Origin: Szabonella sp046295215
GTDB taxonomy: Bacteria; Pseudomonadota; Alphaproteobacteria; Rhodobacterales; Rhodobacteraceae
Assembly (NCBI GenBank): GCA_046295215.1
Contig: JBKBNP010000001.1
Coordinates: 124,001 to 188,000, forward strand
Direction: 5' to 3'
Length of the DNA: 64,000 nucleotides
The notes under the pieces are model-generated. The model made no database searches. It saw only the letters and a program-made list of their open reading frames with translations, and had not been told where the DNA came from. The position numbers and the translations under genes are program-made. Shown in pieces: positions 29,014 through 38,262 of the stretch. Each line of letters opens with the position of its first letter. Position 1 is the first letter of the stretch.

Positions 29014-32000
29014 ATGGCCAAGAAATCCGCAGCAGAACTCAAGGAAGAAGGCACGGCGCTGAACGATTTGATCGTTCAGGGCCGCAAGAGGGCACTCAAT
29101 TACGCGCTGGTCATGGGCAAGGAGGGCTGCGCGCTGGACGCGCATCCCACCAAGGGCGCGGATGTGATGTGGCGTCAGGCAAAGGCGGCGGCAGGCGGCA
29201 CACGCGGGGCGCAGGGCGTGATGAACGTGGTGGGCAAGGTCATCGAACTGGCCTGCGAAACCGAGGATTTTCCCGGCACACTGCCCAAGATGTTCAAGCG
29301 GCATCTGAAGGAACGGGGCTTGTCGTTCAAGGTCGTGATGATCCTGCCGAACGGCCAGCGGCTGGATGACGGCGAGGAGGACGAGGACGCGGAGGAGAGC
29401 GGCCAGGACATCGGGGATGAGACCACCGAGGAAGGGGCGGGCACGGACACCGATACCGACCCGATGGCGGAAGTGACGGCGCGGCTCAAGGCGCTTGTGC
29501 CGCAGGTGCGTGCCTTGACGACGGAGGGCGTGGCGGCGGCAGAAAAGCTGGGCAAGGGGCTGCAGGCGGCTGCCGGGGAAATCAAGTCGGGCAATCTGGA
29601 ACGCGCGCAGATGCTGGTTGCGGCAGTTGCAAAATCCCTGAATGAACTGCGGGGGCAACCACCGGCCCCGTCCGGCGAGGATGGTCGTGAGGCTCCGTCC
29701 GGCACGCAGGACATAGCTCCGCCCGCCCCGCCTGTCCCGCCGGTCGACCCGTCCGTTGCAGGAGAGCAGTTGCAGTCGGAGTTCGACGCGCTGGGCGGCA
29801 AGCTGGAGACGTTGAAGGAAAAGGCGTCGAAGGAAGTGGCCGGAAAAGCGGGGCAGCTTGCGACGATGTTCGGCAGCCTCATGGGGCAGGGCGACCTGAA
29901 GAAGGCGGCGGGGGTGCTGAAGCTTCTGGGCACCACGATTGCGTCGGAACTGTCGAAACTGGCCGAGACGACCGGCGGCAAGGTCGAGGAACCCTCCACC
30001 GTCAACCCCAACGCGATGATCGCCGAACATGGCGCGCTGAGCGTCAAGGAGCGTGCGGCCCTTCTGGACCTGAGCAAGAGCAATCCGGCAGGCTTTGCGG
30101 CGGCGGCGGGGGCGTTGCAGGCGATGGACAAGGACGGCATCGTCGATATTTCGCCCGCCGCCCGGCAAAAGGCGCTGGAGGATGCCGAAGCCGCGCGGAA
30201 GCAAGAAGCCGCGCATCGCGCCGCGTTGAAGGCAGCACAGACGGAACTGGCAGCCCTTGCCGCCGGGGGCAAGCCGGTTCCCGGCTCGCCCTGGGAAGCC
30301 GCCCATCAGGGGGCAGAACAGGCGGCCAAGAACCTGCGGGATTTTGCGGTCACGGTGGGCAACCCGCTCACCATGACCGAAAAGCAGCGGCAGGATGCGA
30401 TGGTCGAGGCCCAGCGGCTCGGCCAGTTGCTGAACGAGGCGCAGGCCGCGGCCGAAAAGGCCCGCAAGGATATGGAGGACGCGGCGAAACTGAAGGTGAC
30501 CGGGGCCACCAGCGATCTGGACGGATCGAAACAGGCGGCACTGGAGGCGCGCCGCGACATGGAGGCGAAGGACGCCAAGCGCAGCCTCGTCAATGCGCTG
30601 ACCTTCGGTCCGCTGTCGCCGGGCGGCAAGCCGCCGATGTCGGATGCCGACAAGTCCGCCTTCATCGAGGCCTTCGGCAAGGATGGCGTGATGGCCCGGC
30701 AGGCGCTGGACATGGCGGTTGGCTCCTCCGACCCGTCGCTGATCGCGCGCAATGTAGGGATGCTGACCGGCAAGGTGGCCGACGGTTTCGCCGATGCCAC
30801 CGGCAAGAAGATGGACCTGCCGCCAGAACAGATGCGCGCCATGGGCATGAACGCGCTGCGCATGGGCGGCCTTCAGGGCGAGGAGTATTTCAAGGGTTTC
30901 GACAGCTATCTGAAATCCGGCAAGCAGCATGATCCCGACCCGAGCGGCGGGATGGCCGTCCCTCTCGACGACCCCAAGGCCGAGGCCGCGCGGAAAAAGC
31001 AGGTGGCGCTGGCGCGGTCGCAGCAGATGGGGGCGGCGGCGCTGGATGGCGAGGGCAAGGTGAATTTCGACAGCCCCGGCGCGAAGGCCGCGATGGACCA
31101 GATGCTGTTCCATCCCGGGTCGCTGACCACCTTCACGCCGCACATGACGCAGAAGATGGCCGAGACGAAGGCGCTGTTTGCCGACCCGACCAAAGGGCCG
31201 ATCGCGCAGCGCACCATCGACAAGACGCGCCTGCCGGGAACGGACCATCCGGGGCACAAGGCATCTCTCGACATCGTGGCGCGCACGATGGGCAAGCCCG
31301 AAGGATCGGTCACGGATGACGACGCCAAGGGCTCGGTTCTGGCGGCGATGATGACGCCGCTCAGCCAGGGGCCGGTGGGGTCGTGCTTTGCCACCGCCCC
31401 GGTGCGGGCGATCCGCGAAACCGACCCGCTGCGCGCGATGGAGGAATATTCCAAGATCGCCCGCACCGGCCAGTTTCAGGCGCATGACAAGTTCACCATT
31501 CCCGCCAACCGCCGCGTGCCGCAGAATGAAAACGTGCTGATGCGCAGTTGGGAATATTCGGTTGCGACAGTCACGCAGGAACAGGCGCAAAGCGCCAAGC
31601 GCAAGGATCTGACAAAGTCGCTGATGCCGGGAACGGACCCGGCCAAGGGGCTCGACCGGATCAAGGATGTGGTGGGCAAGGACTGGAATGGTTCCAAACC
31701 CTTCCTGCCGTTCAGCAAACCCGATGAAGGGGTCAAGCTGCGCCTGACCAAGGCCATCCAGCAGAAGATGCGGTTCGAATACAATGCGGGCCTTGATTCC
31801 ACGGGCGGCGGTGGCGGGGATGGCAGCTCCACCAACGGCGTCTACCAGATCTTCATTGGCAATGTGCCGCTGGATTCAGAGGATGCCTTCAAGAAGGAAC
31901 TGGCGAAGCTGGCGCTGGAGGCCGCGAAGGAGACGCCCGACAGCCAGCGCGGCAAGGAGATCGTGACGCTGGTCAATTCCCAGGAATTCATCGACGAGGT

Positions 32001-32886
32001 GGTGGCCGCCTATGGTCCACCACCGACCAACCCCAAGGTCAAGCGCACGACGCCCTGGAACCTCGGCGGTGGTGGATATGAGACCGAGGTCAAGAAGGTG
32101 CTGGACGGCGACCGCGGAAACCCCACGAAATTCTCGGATATCGTTGCCAAGGGGCCGACACCGCCCGCGGGCTCCATGGGCGACCGCACCAAGACGATGC
32201 TGACCAGTCTGATCGCCTCGGAACAGGGCAAGGGCGGCACGATGATCCCGATCAGCACGCAGGGGGATCGGGCGAACCATGCCTTCAACCTCTTGCCCAA
32301 GGATCCCTCGCGCGCCGGGTTGGCGCCGCCCGATCTGGGTGACAAGATCGACAGGAAACTGGTCGAACCTGGCAGGAAACTGGCCACCACCGACCTTCCG
32401 GTCGATCAGGCGGTTGTCGTCTATGAACAGACGATCCGCTCGGTCCTCGATGATTGCGGCGAGACGTCGCGCCCGCTCGTCCTTGCCGCCATGAAAACGC
32501 TGCCGCAGACCGCGATGTCACCGGAAAAGATCAAGGCGCATGTGCTTGCCGCCGTCACCAAGCACCGGGTCGACGATCATGTTGCCAGGAACGAGCCCGG
32601 GGCGACGCCTGAACGCATCGAGGAGGTGCGGCAGTTCTTCGAGGCGAACGACGGAAAATGGCTCGCGCCCAAGATCAGCCTTGCAATGACCCAGAACCTG
32701 AAGCCACCAGAGGTGGTTCTGGCCGATACGAACTGGGGCGGCGCCGAAACCCAGGTGCAGTTCGTCGTGATCCCCGATGCGACGAGCGGTGAGTTGATGA
32801 TGTTCAAGAAGGACGTTTTCAGTGGCAAGCTGACCCCTGCCGGGGATAACTGGGCCAATGCCAACTACTATGAATTCACGGATTGA
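29014..32886 (+). CDS. Large papain-like cysteine-protease-signature protein, candidate effector
   Basis: This 1290-residue protein has no recognisable signal peptide. Residues 1-115 form a compact alpha/beta domain, followed by an acidic linker (118-150) and helical stretches with a Pro-rich break (213-255). Long Ala/Lys/Glu-rich helical regions run to about residue 740. The last 550 residues carry a clan CA-like signature. QGPVGSCFA places Gln785 six residues before Cys791, exactly the papain Gln19-Cys25 spacing. His1089 is in ANHAFNLL and Asn1240 in DTNWGG, resembling the NSWG box. The Cys-His and His-Asn gaps are much longer than in papain, so large insertions would be needed. A small acidic gene follows after 53 bases. 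I do not recognise the full-length family. Confidence 0.7.
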   Translation: MAKKSAAELKEEGTALNDLIVQGRKRALNYALVMGKEGCALDAHPTKGADVMWRQAKAAAGGTRGAQGVMNVVGKVIELACETEDFPGTLPKMFKRHLKERGLSFKVVMILPNGQRLDDGEEDEDAEESGQDIGDETTEEGAGTDTDTDPMAEVTARLKALVPQVRALTTEGVAAAEKLGKGLQAAAGEIKSGNLERAQMLVAAVAKSLNELRGQPPAPSGEDGREAPSGTQDIAPPAPPVPPVDPSVAGEQLQSEFDALGGKLETLKEKASKEVAGKAGQLATMFGSLMGQGDLKKAAGVLKLLGTTIASELSKLAETTGGKVEEPSTVNPNAMIAEHGALSVKERAALLDLSKSNPAGFAAAAGALQAMDKDGIVDISPAARQKALEDAEAARKQEAAHRAALKAAQTELAALAAGGKPVPGSPWEAAHQGAEQAAKNLRDFAVTVGNPLTMTEKQRQDAMVEAQRLGQLLNEAQAAAEKARKDMEDAAKLKVTGATSDLDGSKQAALEARRDMEAKDAKRSLVNALTFGPLSPGGKPPMSDADKSAFIEAFGKDGVMARQALDMAVGSSDPSLIARNVGMLTGKVADGFADATGKKMDLPPEQMRAMGMNALRMGGLQGEEYFKGFDSYLKSGKQHDPDPSGGMAVPLDDPKAEAARKKQVALARSQQMGAAALDGEGKVNFDSPGAKAAMDQMLFHPGSLTTFTPHMTQKMAETKALFADPTKGPIAQRTIDKTRLPGTDHPGHKASLDIVARTMGKPEGSVTDDDAKGSVLAAMMTPLSQGPVGSCFATAPVRAIRETDPLRAMEEYSKIARTGQFQAHDKFTIPANRRVPQNENVLMRSWEYSVATVTQEQAQSAKRKDLTKSLMPGTDPAKGLDRIKDVVGKDWNGSKPFLPFSKPDEGVKLRLTKAIQQKMRFEYNAGLDSTGGGGGDGSSTNGVYQIFIGNVPLDSEDAFKKELAKLALEAAKETPDSQRGKEIVTLVNSQEFIDEVVAAYGPPPTNPKVKRTTPWNLGGGGYETEVKKVLDGDRGNPTKFSDIVAKGPTPPAGSMGDRTKTMLTSLIASEQGKGGTMIPISTQGDRANHAFNLLPKDPSRAGLAPPDLGDKIDRKLVEPGRKLATTDLPVDQAVVVYEQTIRSVLDDCGETSRPLVLAAMKTLPQTAMSPEKIKAHVLAAVTKHRVDDHVARNEPGATPERIEEVRQFFEANDGKWLAPKISLAMTQNLKPPEVVLADTNWGGAETQVQFVVIPDATSGELMMFKKDVFSGKLTPAGDNWANANYYEFTD

Positions 32887-32939
32887 GGCCGGATCGATGC
32901 GAAACGCCGCAACCCCGATGCTGAACAAAGGACGCGCCA

Positions 32940-33386
32940 ATGACTGATGCCCTTCCTGCCATCGAAATGGACTTTTCGCCCGGCGGTGCGCCTGTCGTGA
33001 TCGTGGAAACGGTCGAGGTGACCGACCCGGCCGCCATTCTGCCGCTGGCCCCGGACCTGACCAAACCGGAATGGGTTTTCGCCTATACCGCGCTGGTCAA
33101 CCATCTGGCGCAGGGGTCACGCTTCGAACCGATCTACGACCCCGAGGAGTTCAAGACCGCCTATATGGCGAAATACGAGGCCGAAGACCCCGAGGAGGAA
33201 CCCGATCAGGGCGTCACGCGGCTGCATGACTTCGGCATCCCCGATTTCGCGGCGATCAATCCGCCGCGGATGGAGGGCGAGACGCTCGTGTTCTTTGCCG
33301 AAAACACCTATATGGGCATTCCCTACCGCGCCACGATGGAGCCGGGCCAGCAGCCCGATTACCAGCCGGTCGCCATCGTCGAATAG
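32940..33386 (+). CDS. Small acidic protein, partner of the papain-like gene
   Basis: I do not recognise this 148-residue protein. It is strongly acidic, with a cluster EAEDPEEEPDQ, and has aromatic-rich segments (YTALVNHLAQGSRFEPIYDPEEF, LVFFAENTYMGIPYRATM). There is no signal peptide or membrane helix. A clear AAAGGA site precedes the ATG, and the gene lies 53 bases downstream of the large papain-like gene on the same strand. An inhibitor, immunity protein or chaperone for that protein is the simplest idea from position, size and charge; nothing in the sequence proves it. Confidence 0.6.
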   Translation: MTDALPAIEMDFSPGGAPVVIVETVEVTDPAAILPLAPDLTKPEWVFAYTALVNHLAQGSRFEPIYDPEEFKTAYMAKYEAEDPEEEPDQGVTRLHDFGIPDFAAINPPRMEGETLVFFAENTYMGIPYRATMEPGQQPDYQPVAIVE

Positions 33387-33416
33387 TCGGGGGGCAGGGG
33401 AGCCGGGCGCCGAACG

Positions 33417-33436
33417 GCGCGCGCGCCAGCGCGCGC
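33417..33436. terminator. Possible GC hairpin between convergent genes
   Basis: An alternating GC inverted repeat (8-bp arms) fills the gap between the small acidic gene and the minus-strand small membrane protein. There is no T tract. Confidence 0.35.
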
Positions 33437-33604
33437 TCAGCCCTTGGGTTTGCCCGAAGTCGCGCGCACCGTGTCCCACAGCGCCAGCAGCACCGTCAGC
33501 CCCACGATCACCGAGAGATCGAGCCGCTGGAGCTTGGCGACAAGGATCCAGAGAAAGCCGCAAAACACGGCAAAGGCGAACCAGGCGATCAGTCGGTTCA
33601 ACAT
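33437..33604 (-). CDS. Small two-helix membrane protein
   Basis: This 55-residue protein has two hydrophobic helices (about 5-24 and 30-46) and a basic tail ending SGKPKG. Its ATG overlaps the TGA of the amidase gene by seven bases, which implies translational coupling and argues that it is a real gene. It is the last gene of the TRAP-amidase operon. I do not recognise a family. Confidence 0.6.
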   Translation of the reverse strand: MLNRLIAWFAFAVFCGFLWILVAKLQRLDLSVIVGLTVLLALWDTVRATSGKPKG

Positions 33605-34977
33605 TCGGTGGATCCTCCGGGTTGCAGTTGGGCGACATGCTGCGTCAGCCAGGTCGCATTGCGCAAGAGCCGCGCGTCGTCCCCCCGGCGCGCGACCATC
33701 TGCACGCCCATCGGCAGGCCGTTGCCGGCGGTGAACAGCGGCAAGGTGATCGCGGGTGTGCCGCACAGCGTCCAGAGCCCGTTGTAGATGGCGCTGCCGG
33801 TGGACCCGAGCCCCTCGGGCGCGGGGGTTGGCGTCGCCGGGCAAAGGATCGCGTCGCAGCGGTCGAAGATTTCCTCCAGCCCCGCGTTCAGCACGTCGCG
33901 CCAGTCGAGGGCGGCAAGATAGTCGCGCGCGAGCGTGGCTTTGCCCTCGTCCATCGCGGCGCGCAGTTCCTCCGACATCCGGTCGCGACCGCGCCGTTCC
34001 AGATGGTAGTAGCATTTCGCCATTTCCGCGAAATTGATGCGCTGGCGGATGGTGGCGGCCTCGTCAAAGGCATTGGGCAGCGGGGCGTGGAACAGCTGTT
34101 CGCCGAGTGTCTCGGCCAGTTCCGCCATTGCGGCCATGGTTTCCTCGCAGGCGAGGTCTGCACCGGGAAGGGTGACCATGGCGAAGGTCGGGGTGACGGG
34201 CGGTTTCGCCGTTGCGGTCGCAAGCAGGCGTGGCGCGGGCAGCGGTTCCGTGGCGCTGTCCTTCTGGTCATGGCCCGCCAGCACCTCTGCCAGCAAACCG
34301 GCATCCGCCGCTGTCAGGGCAAAGACCCCGACAGTATCGAGGAACGGCGATTGCGTCAGGATACCCGTGCGCGAGATCATCCCGAATGTCGGCTTGAATC
34401 CCACCACCCCGCAATAGGCGGCAGGCCGGATCACCGAGCCCCCGGTCTGCGTGCCGATGGCCAGCGGCACCATCAGCGCCGCCACCGCCGCCGCCGAACC
34501 CTGCGATGACCCTCCCGGCGTATGGGCCGGGTTGTGGGGGTTGCGCGTCTTGCCGGGATGGATATAGGCGCCTTCGGTCGACACGGTCTTGCCCATGACG
34601 ATGGCCCCTGCGGCCTTCAGCCGGGCAATGACGGTGGCATCCTCGGACGGAACCCGGCCCGCGTCGATGGGGGTGCCGTTGGCGGTCGGGATGCCCCTGG
34701 TGTCGATGATGTCCTTGACCCCGACCGGTAGTCCGTGCAGCGGCCCGATGGGCCGACCCGATTGCCGCCGCGCATCCAGCGCGCGGGCCTGCGCCAGCGC
34801 GTGATCGCCGTCCAGCCATTCCCAGGCCTGCACCTGCGGCTCTTGATCTGCGATGCGTGCAAGGCAGGCCTCGACCAGTTCAACCGCGCTCAGGGCACCC
34901 TTGGCCAGCCGGTCCCGCAGTTCCACCGCGCCGAGCGCGAGCAGACTTTCGGCGCTGGCAGGTTTAACGCGCGCCAT
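33598..34977 (-). CDS. Amidase signature family hydrolase
   Basis: This 459-residue enzyme has the Ser-cisSer-Lys catalytic triad of the amidase signature family: Lys88 (GVKDIIDT), Ser157 (TPGGSSQGSAAAVA) and Ser181 (GTQTGGSVIRP). It hydrolyses a small amide, possibly the substrate imported by the TRAP transporter encoded just upstream; the two genes overlap by 14 bases. It could equally be called a GatA-like amidase, but no gatB or gatC is nearby, so a catabolic role fits better. Confidence 0.88.
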   Translation of the reverse strand: MARVKPASAESLLALGAVELRDRLAKGALSAVELVEACLARIADQEPQVQAWEWLDGDHALAQARALDARRQSGRPIGPLHGLPVGVKDIIDTRGIPTANGTPIDAGRVPSEDATVIARLKAAGAIVMGKTVSTEGAYIHPGKTRNPHNPAHTPGGSSQGSAAAVAALMVPLAIGTQTGGSVIRPAAYCGVVGFKPTFGMISRTGILTQSPFLDTVGVFALTAADAGLLAEVLAGHDQKDSATEPLPAPRLLATATAKPPVTPTFAMVTLPGADLACEETMAAMAELAETLGEQLFHAPLPNAFDEAATIRQRINFAEMAKCYYHLERRGRDRMSEELRAAMDEGKATLARDYLAALDWRDVLNAGLEEIFDRCDAILCPATPTPAPEGLGSTGSAIYNGLWTLCGTPAITLPLFTAGNGLPMGVQMVARRGDDARLLRNATWLTQHVAQLQPGGSTEC

Positions 34978-36385
34978 AAAACAACTCCGGAAGGTAAAAG
35001 ACGATCTGCGGATAGGAATACAACAGCGCCATGCACATGAAAACCATGCCGACATAGGGCAGCACGCCCGCGAAGATCTGCGTGAGCTGGATTTCCGGCG
35101 GTGCGATGCCCTTGAGGTAATAGGCCGACATGGCCATGGGCGGCGTCAGGAACGAGGTCTGCAGGTTCAGCGCGACCAGCACACCGAAGAACAGCGGGTC
35201 GATGCCGAACACCGGCAAGAGCGGCAGGAAGATTGGCACGAAGATGATGATGATTTCCGACCATTCCAGCGGCCAGCCCAGAAGAAAGATGATAACCTGC
35301 GCCATGATGAGGAACTGGAAGGGTGTCAGGTCGAAGGATTTGACGAATTCCGCGATCACATGCTCCCCGCCCAGATAGGAGAACACCGCCGAGAAGGTGT
35401 AGGAACCGACAAAGAGCCAGCAGACCATCGCCGTGGTGCGCACCGTCAGATAGACGCTTTCGCGCAGGCGTTCGAAGCTCATCGCCCGGTAGCCGACCGC
35501 CAGCACCATGCCGCCAAGCGCGCCGATGGCGGCGGCCTCGGTCGGGGTGGCAAGACCGAACAGGATCGAGCCCAGAACCGAAAAGATCAGCAGTGCCAGC
35601 GGCAGGAAGGATGTGGCAATCATCCAGGACAGCCGCAGGAAGGGGACGTCGGGCACTTCTTCCTTGCTGGGGCGGGGGGCGAGCGAGGGGTTCAGGATCG
35701 CCCGGCCCATGATGTAGACAAGGTAGAGCCCCACCAGCGTCAGCCCCGGCAGCAGGGCCGCCGCGTAGAGCCGCACGATGGAAACGCCCGATGATGCGGC
35801 ATAGACGATCAGCATGATCGAGGGCGGGATCAGGATGCCCAGCGTGCCGCCAGCGCAGATGATGCCCGAGGCAAAGCCCTTGTCATAGCGCGCCTTGAGC
35901 ATCGCGGGCAGCGCGAGAAGGCCCATCAGCGTCACCACCGCGCCGACGATGCCGGTGGCGGTGGCGAAGAGCGCACAGGTGATAAGGGCTGCCACCCCCA
36001 TGGACCCCGGCACATTCTTGGTCGCGATGGCCAGCGTGTCGAACAGCCGGCCCACGATGTTGGACCGCTCCACGATATAGCCCATGAACAGGAACAGCGG
36101 CACTGCCGTCAGCACCTCGTTCGACATGACCGTATAGGTCTGGTTCACGAAGAGATCGAAGATCCGGTTGTTGTAGAAACCTTCGAGCCAGAGTGTCGTG
36201 CTGTCCCACCAGCCCGCGTCCTCGCCCAGCCGGTTGTAGCCGCGCCACATCCGCGAGGGGTCATAATAGGCGTAATAGCCAAAGCCGATCCCGAGCGCCA
36301 TGAGCGTGAAGGCGATGGGAAAGCCCAGGAAAACAAAGGCGATGAAGATGCCGAGCATCAGCAGGGCGACTTGGGGATCGGTCAC
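34964..36385 (-). CDS. dctM: TRAP transporter large permease (DctM)
   Basis: This 473-residue inner-membrane protein has about 12 transmembrane helices, with GIFIAFVFLGFPIAFTLMALG at the start and the family motifs ICAGGTLGILIPPSIMLIVYA and FATPTEAAAIGALGG-like (GLATPTEAAAIGALGG). It is the sodium-driven translocating subunit. A long soluble loop (about 45-75, including YYDPSRMWRGYNRLGEDAG) is typical of the mannitol/chloroaromatic-type subgroup. It is in an operon with dctQ and dctP. Confidence 0.93.
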   Translation of the reverse strand: MTDPQVALLMLGIFIAFVFLGFPIAFTLMALGIGFGYYAYYDPSRMWRGYNRLGEDAGWWDSTTLWLEGFYNNRIFDLFVNQTYTVMSNEVLTAVPLFLFMGYIVERSNIVGRLFDTLAIATKNVPGSMGVAALITCALFATATGIVGAVVTLMGLLALPAMLKARYDKGFASGIICAGGTLGILIPPSIMLIVYAASSGVSIVRLYAAALLPGLTLVGLYLVYIMGRAILNPSLAPRPSKEEVPDVPFLRLSWMIATSFLPLALLIFSVLGSILFGLATPTEAAAIGALGGMVLAVGYRAMSFERLRESVYLTVRTTAMVCWLFVGSYTFSAVFSYLGGEHVIAEFVKSFDLTPFQFLIMAQVIIFLLGWPLEWSEIIIIFVPIFLPLLPVFGIDPLFFGVLVALNLQTSFLTPPMAMSAYYLKGIAPPEIQLTQIFAGVLPYVGMVFMCMALLYSYPQIVFYLPELFYGAR

Positions 36386-36448
36386 GGGGAGGCTCCGTTG
36401 CGGGGCGGTCGGGCGCGGGGTGAACGGCGGGCGGTGGGTGAACGGGGG

Positions 36449-37045
36449 TCAGGGCCGGGTCTGGCTGTCGGCCTTCGCGGCTTCGGCTGCACGTTGCTTC
36501 ATCAGGACGGCTTCGGTTTCCTCGACATCCTCCTCGGCCTCGGTCCAGTAGCCGTCGCGCATGCACAGGATGCAGCGAAAGACCTGCGCAAGCCCCTGGA
36601 TCAGAAGCAGAAGCCCCGCCGCGACCATCACCGATTTGAACTGGTAGATCGGGATTCCGGCGGGGCTGTTGATGCTGACCTCGCTGTAACCCCAGGACCG
36701 GGAGGAATATTTCCATCCGGCGAGAGTCAACGCGAGGATGCCGGGAAAGAAGAACAGGATGTAGAGAACGAGATCGACCAGCGCCTGCCGTTGCGGTGCC
36801 CATGTGCGGTAAAGGAAATCCCCCCGCACATGCCCGCCGCGCGACAGCGTGTAGGCCCCGCCCATCATGAACAGCGTGCCATACATGATGAAGGACACAT
36901 CCAGCGACCATGGGGTTGGCGTGTTGAACACATAGCGGACCAGCACCTCATAGCTGACCCCGAAGGTCATCAGCATGATGAGCCAGCCAAAGGCCTTGCC
37001 GAACCATGCCGACAGCCGGTCGGCGAAACGGATGAAACCGAGCAT
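36449..37045 (-). CDS. dctQ: TRAP transporter small permease (DctQ)
   Basis: This 198-residue protein has four transmembrane helices, with LSAWFGKAFGWLIMLMTFGVSYEVLVRYVFN at the start, and an acidic cytoplasmic tail. It partners the large permease encoded 63 bases downstream. It lies between dctP and dctM, the standard order. Confidence 0.9.
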   Translation of the reverse strand: MLGFIRFADRLSAWFGKAFGWLIMLMTFGVSYEVLVRYVFNTPTPWSLDVSFIMYGTLFMMGGAYTLSRGGHVRGDFLYRTWAPQRQALVDLVLYILFFFPGILALTLAGWKYSSRSWGYSEVSINSPAGIPIYQFKSVMVAAGLLLLIQGLAQVFRCILCMRDGYWTEAEEDVEETEAVLMKQRAAEAAKADSQTRP

Positions 37046-37068
37046 GATGCGTCCTTTGTGGTCAAAGA

Positions 37069-37099
37069 CCCCGGGGGCACCGGTCAGGCGCCCCCGGGG
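37069..37099 (-). terminator. Intercistronic hairpin after dctP
   Basis: A perfect 10-bp GC stem (37069-37078 with 37090-37099, 11-base loop) lies between dctP and dctQ. Such hairpins usually stabilise or partly terminate the dctP message, so that the abundant binding protein is made in excess over the permeases. Confidence 0.6.
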
Positions 37100-37125
37100 G
37101 GTGGATCACCGGTCGGTGCGGCGGA

Positions 37126-38262
37126 TCAGAGTTTCAGCTTGCCGGGGAAGTAATGCTCATAGGCAAGTCCCAGATCCGGGGCGTTCATCAGTTCGTAATA
37201 GGCGACCTGATCCGTCCAGGCGCGCTGGCTGTCCATGACCTTCTTGGAGAAGGGATCGGCTTCCAGTTCTGCGATGAGTTCATCCCAGGCGACCAGCTGT
37301 GCGGCCAGAATTTCCTTGGACGTGCGGTGAACGGTGACGCCCATCTCGTTTTGCAGTTTCTGAAGGTCAGCAGAGTATTCCTTCATCGCCAGCGCGGTGT
37401 TGGACGTCGAAACAGCCTCGACGGCATATTTCATGATCGCCTGCAGATCAGGCTCCAGATCGTCGAAGAAATCCTTGTTGAAGATGAACTCGAAGGATTC
37501 CGACGCCTGGTGATAGGAGGACAGATAGTAGTTCTTTGCCACGTCCTGCGCGCCGAAGCGCATGTCGGACGACGGGTTGTTGAACTCGAACGCATCGATC
37601 ACGCCGCGTTCCATCGCCGGGACAATCTCACCGCCCGGAAGCTGGAACAGCGCCATGCCCATCTTTTGCAGCAGGTCAGCGGCAAGGCCCACGGTGCGGT
37701 ATTTCAGGCCGCTGATGTCGGCGACCGAGTTCACCTCGCCCTTGAACCAGCCGAAGGGCTGCGCCGGCATCGGGAAGCCCATGAAGCCGTAGACGTTGAG
37801 CCCGAGAATGTCCTGCGTCAGTTCGCGGTAAAGCTCCGCACCGCCGCCCTGATAGAACCAGCCGAGCATCGTGGTCGCCGAGCCGCCGAAAACCGGCCCG
37901 GTGCCGAAGAAGGACGCGGCCTTGGACTTGCCATACCAGTAGACGGGAACGGTGTGCGCAATATCGATGACACCGTCGTTGCAGGCGTCCATCACCTGAA
38001 AGGCGCCGACGATGGCGCCTGCGGGCAGAAGGTCGATCCGGATCCGGCCTGCCGACATTTCCTCGACCCGTGCGGTGTATTCGCGCGCGAAATCCATCCA
38101 GATGTCGGAGGCAGGCCAGGAGGTCTGCATCTTCACGACGAGTGGGGATTGCGCCAGCACGGCGGGTGCCGCCAGCATCGTGCCGGCAGCGGCCCCCCCG
38201 GCAAGCGCACCGGTGCGCAGGAACGAGCGGCGCGACAGCGCCTTCTTGTTGGAAACGGTCAT
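37126..38262 (-). CDS. dctP: TRAP transporter solute-binding protein (DctP), Tat-exported
   Basis: This 378-residue periplasmic binding protein has a twin-arginine signal (SRRSFLRTG, Arg11-Arg12) and a hydrophobic stretch ending in an Ala-rich cleavage site near residue 37. The mature part starts VVKMQTSWPASDIWMDFA and contains GLKYRTVGLAADLLQKMG, the conserved ligand-binding segment. Tat-dependent export is typical of the subgroup that binds mannitol-, chloroaromatic- or keto-acid-like ligands. The ligand is not known; the linked amidase suggests an amide or a related acid. Confidence 0.92.
   Translation of the reverse strand: MTVSNKKALSRRSFLRTGALAGGAAAGTMLAAPAVLAQSPLVVKMQTSWPASDIWMDFAREYTARVEEMSAGRIRIDLLPAGAIVGAFQVMDACNDGVIDIAHTVPVYWYGKSKAASFFGTGPVFGGSATTMLGWFYQGGGAELYRELTQDILGLNVYGFMGFPMPAQPFGWFKGEVNSVADISGLKYRTVGLAADLLQKMGMALFQLPGGEIVPAMERGVIDAFEFNNPSSDMRFGAQDVAKNYYLSSYHQASESFEFIFNKDFFDDLEPDLQAIMKYAVEAVSTSNTALAMKEYSADLQKLQNEMGVTVHRTSKEILAAQLVAWDELIAELEADPFSKKVMDSQRAWTDQVAYYELMNAPDLGLAYEHYFPGKLKL

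Noticed and set aside
28876..31590. 904-codon open frame antisense to the papain-like gene
   Set aside because: Composition is typical of an antisense shadow, and the plus-strand frame is longer and has a ribosome site and motifs.
33598..34977. Amidase as GatA of the tRNA amidotransferase
   Set aside because: No gatB or gatC nearby, and the gene overlaps a TRAP transporter operon, so a catabolic amidase is more likely.
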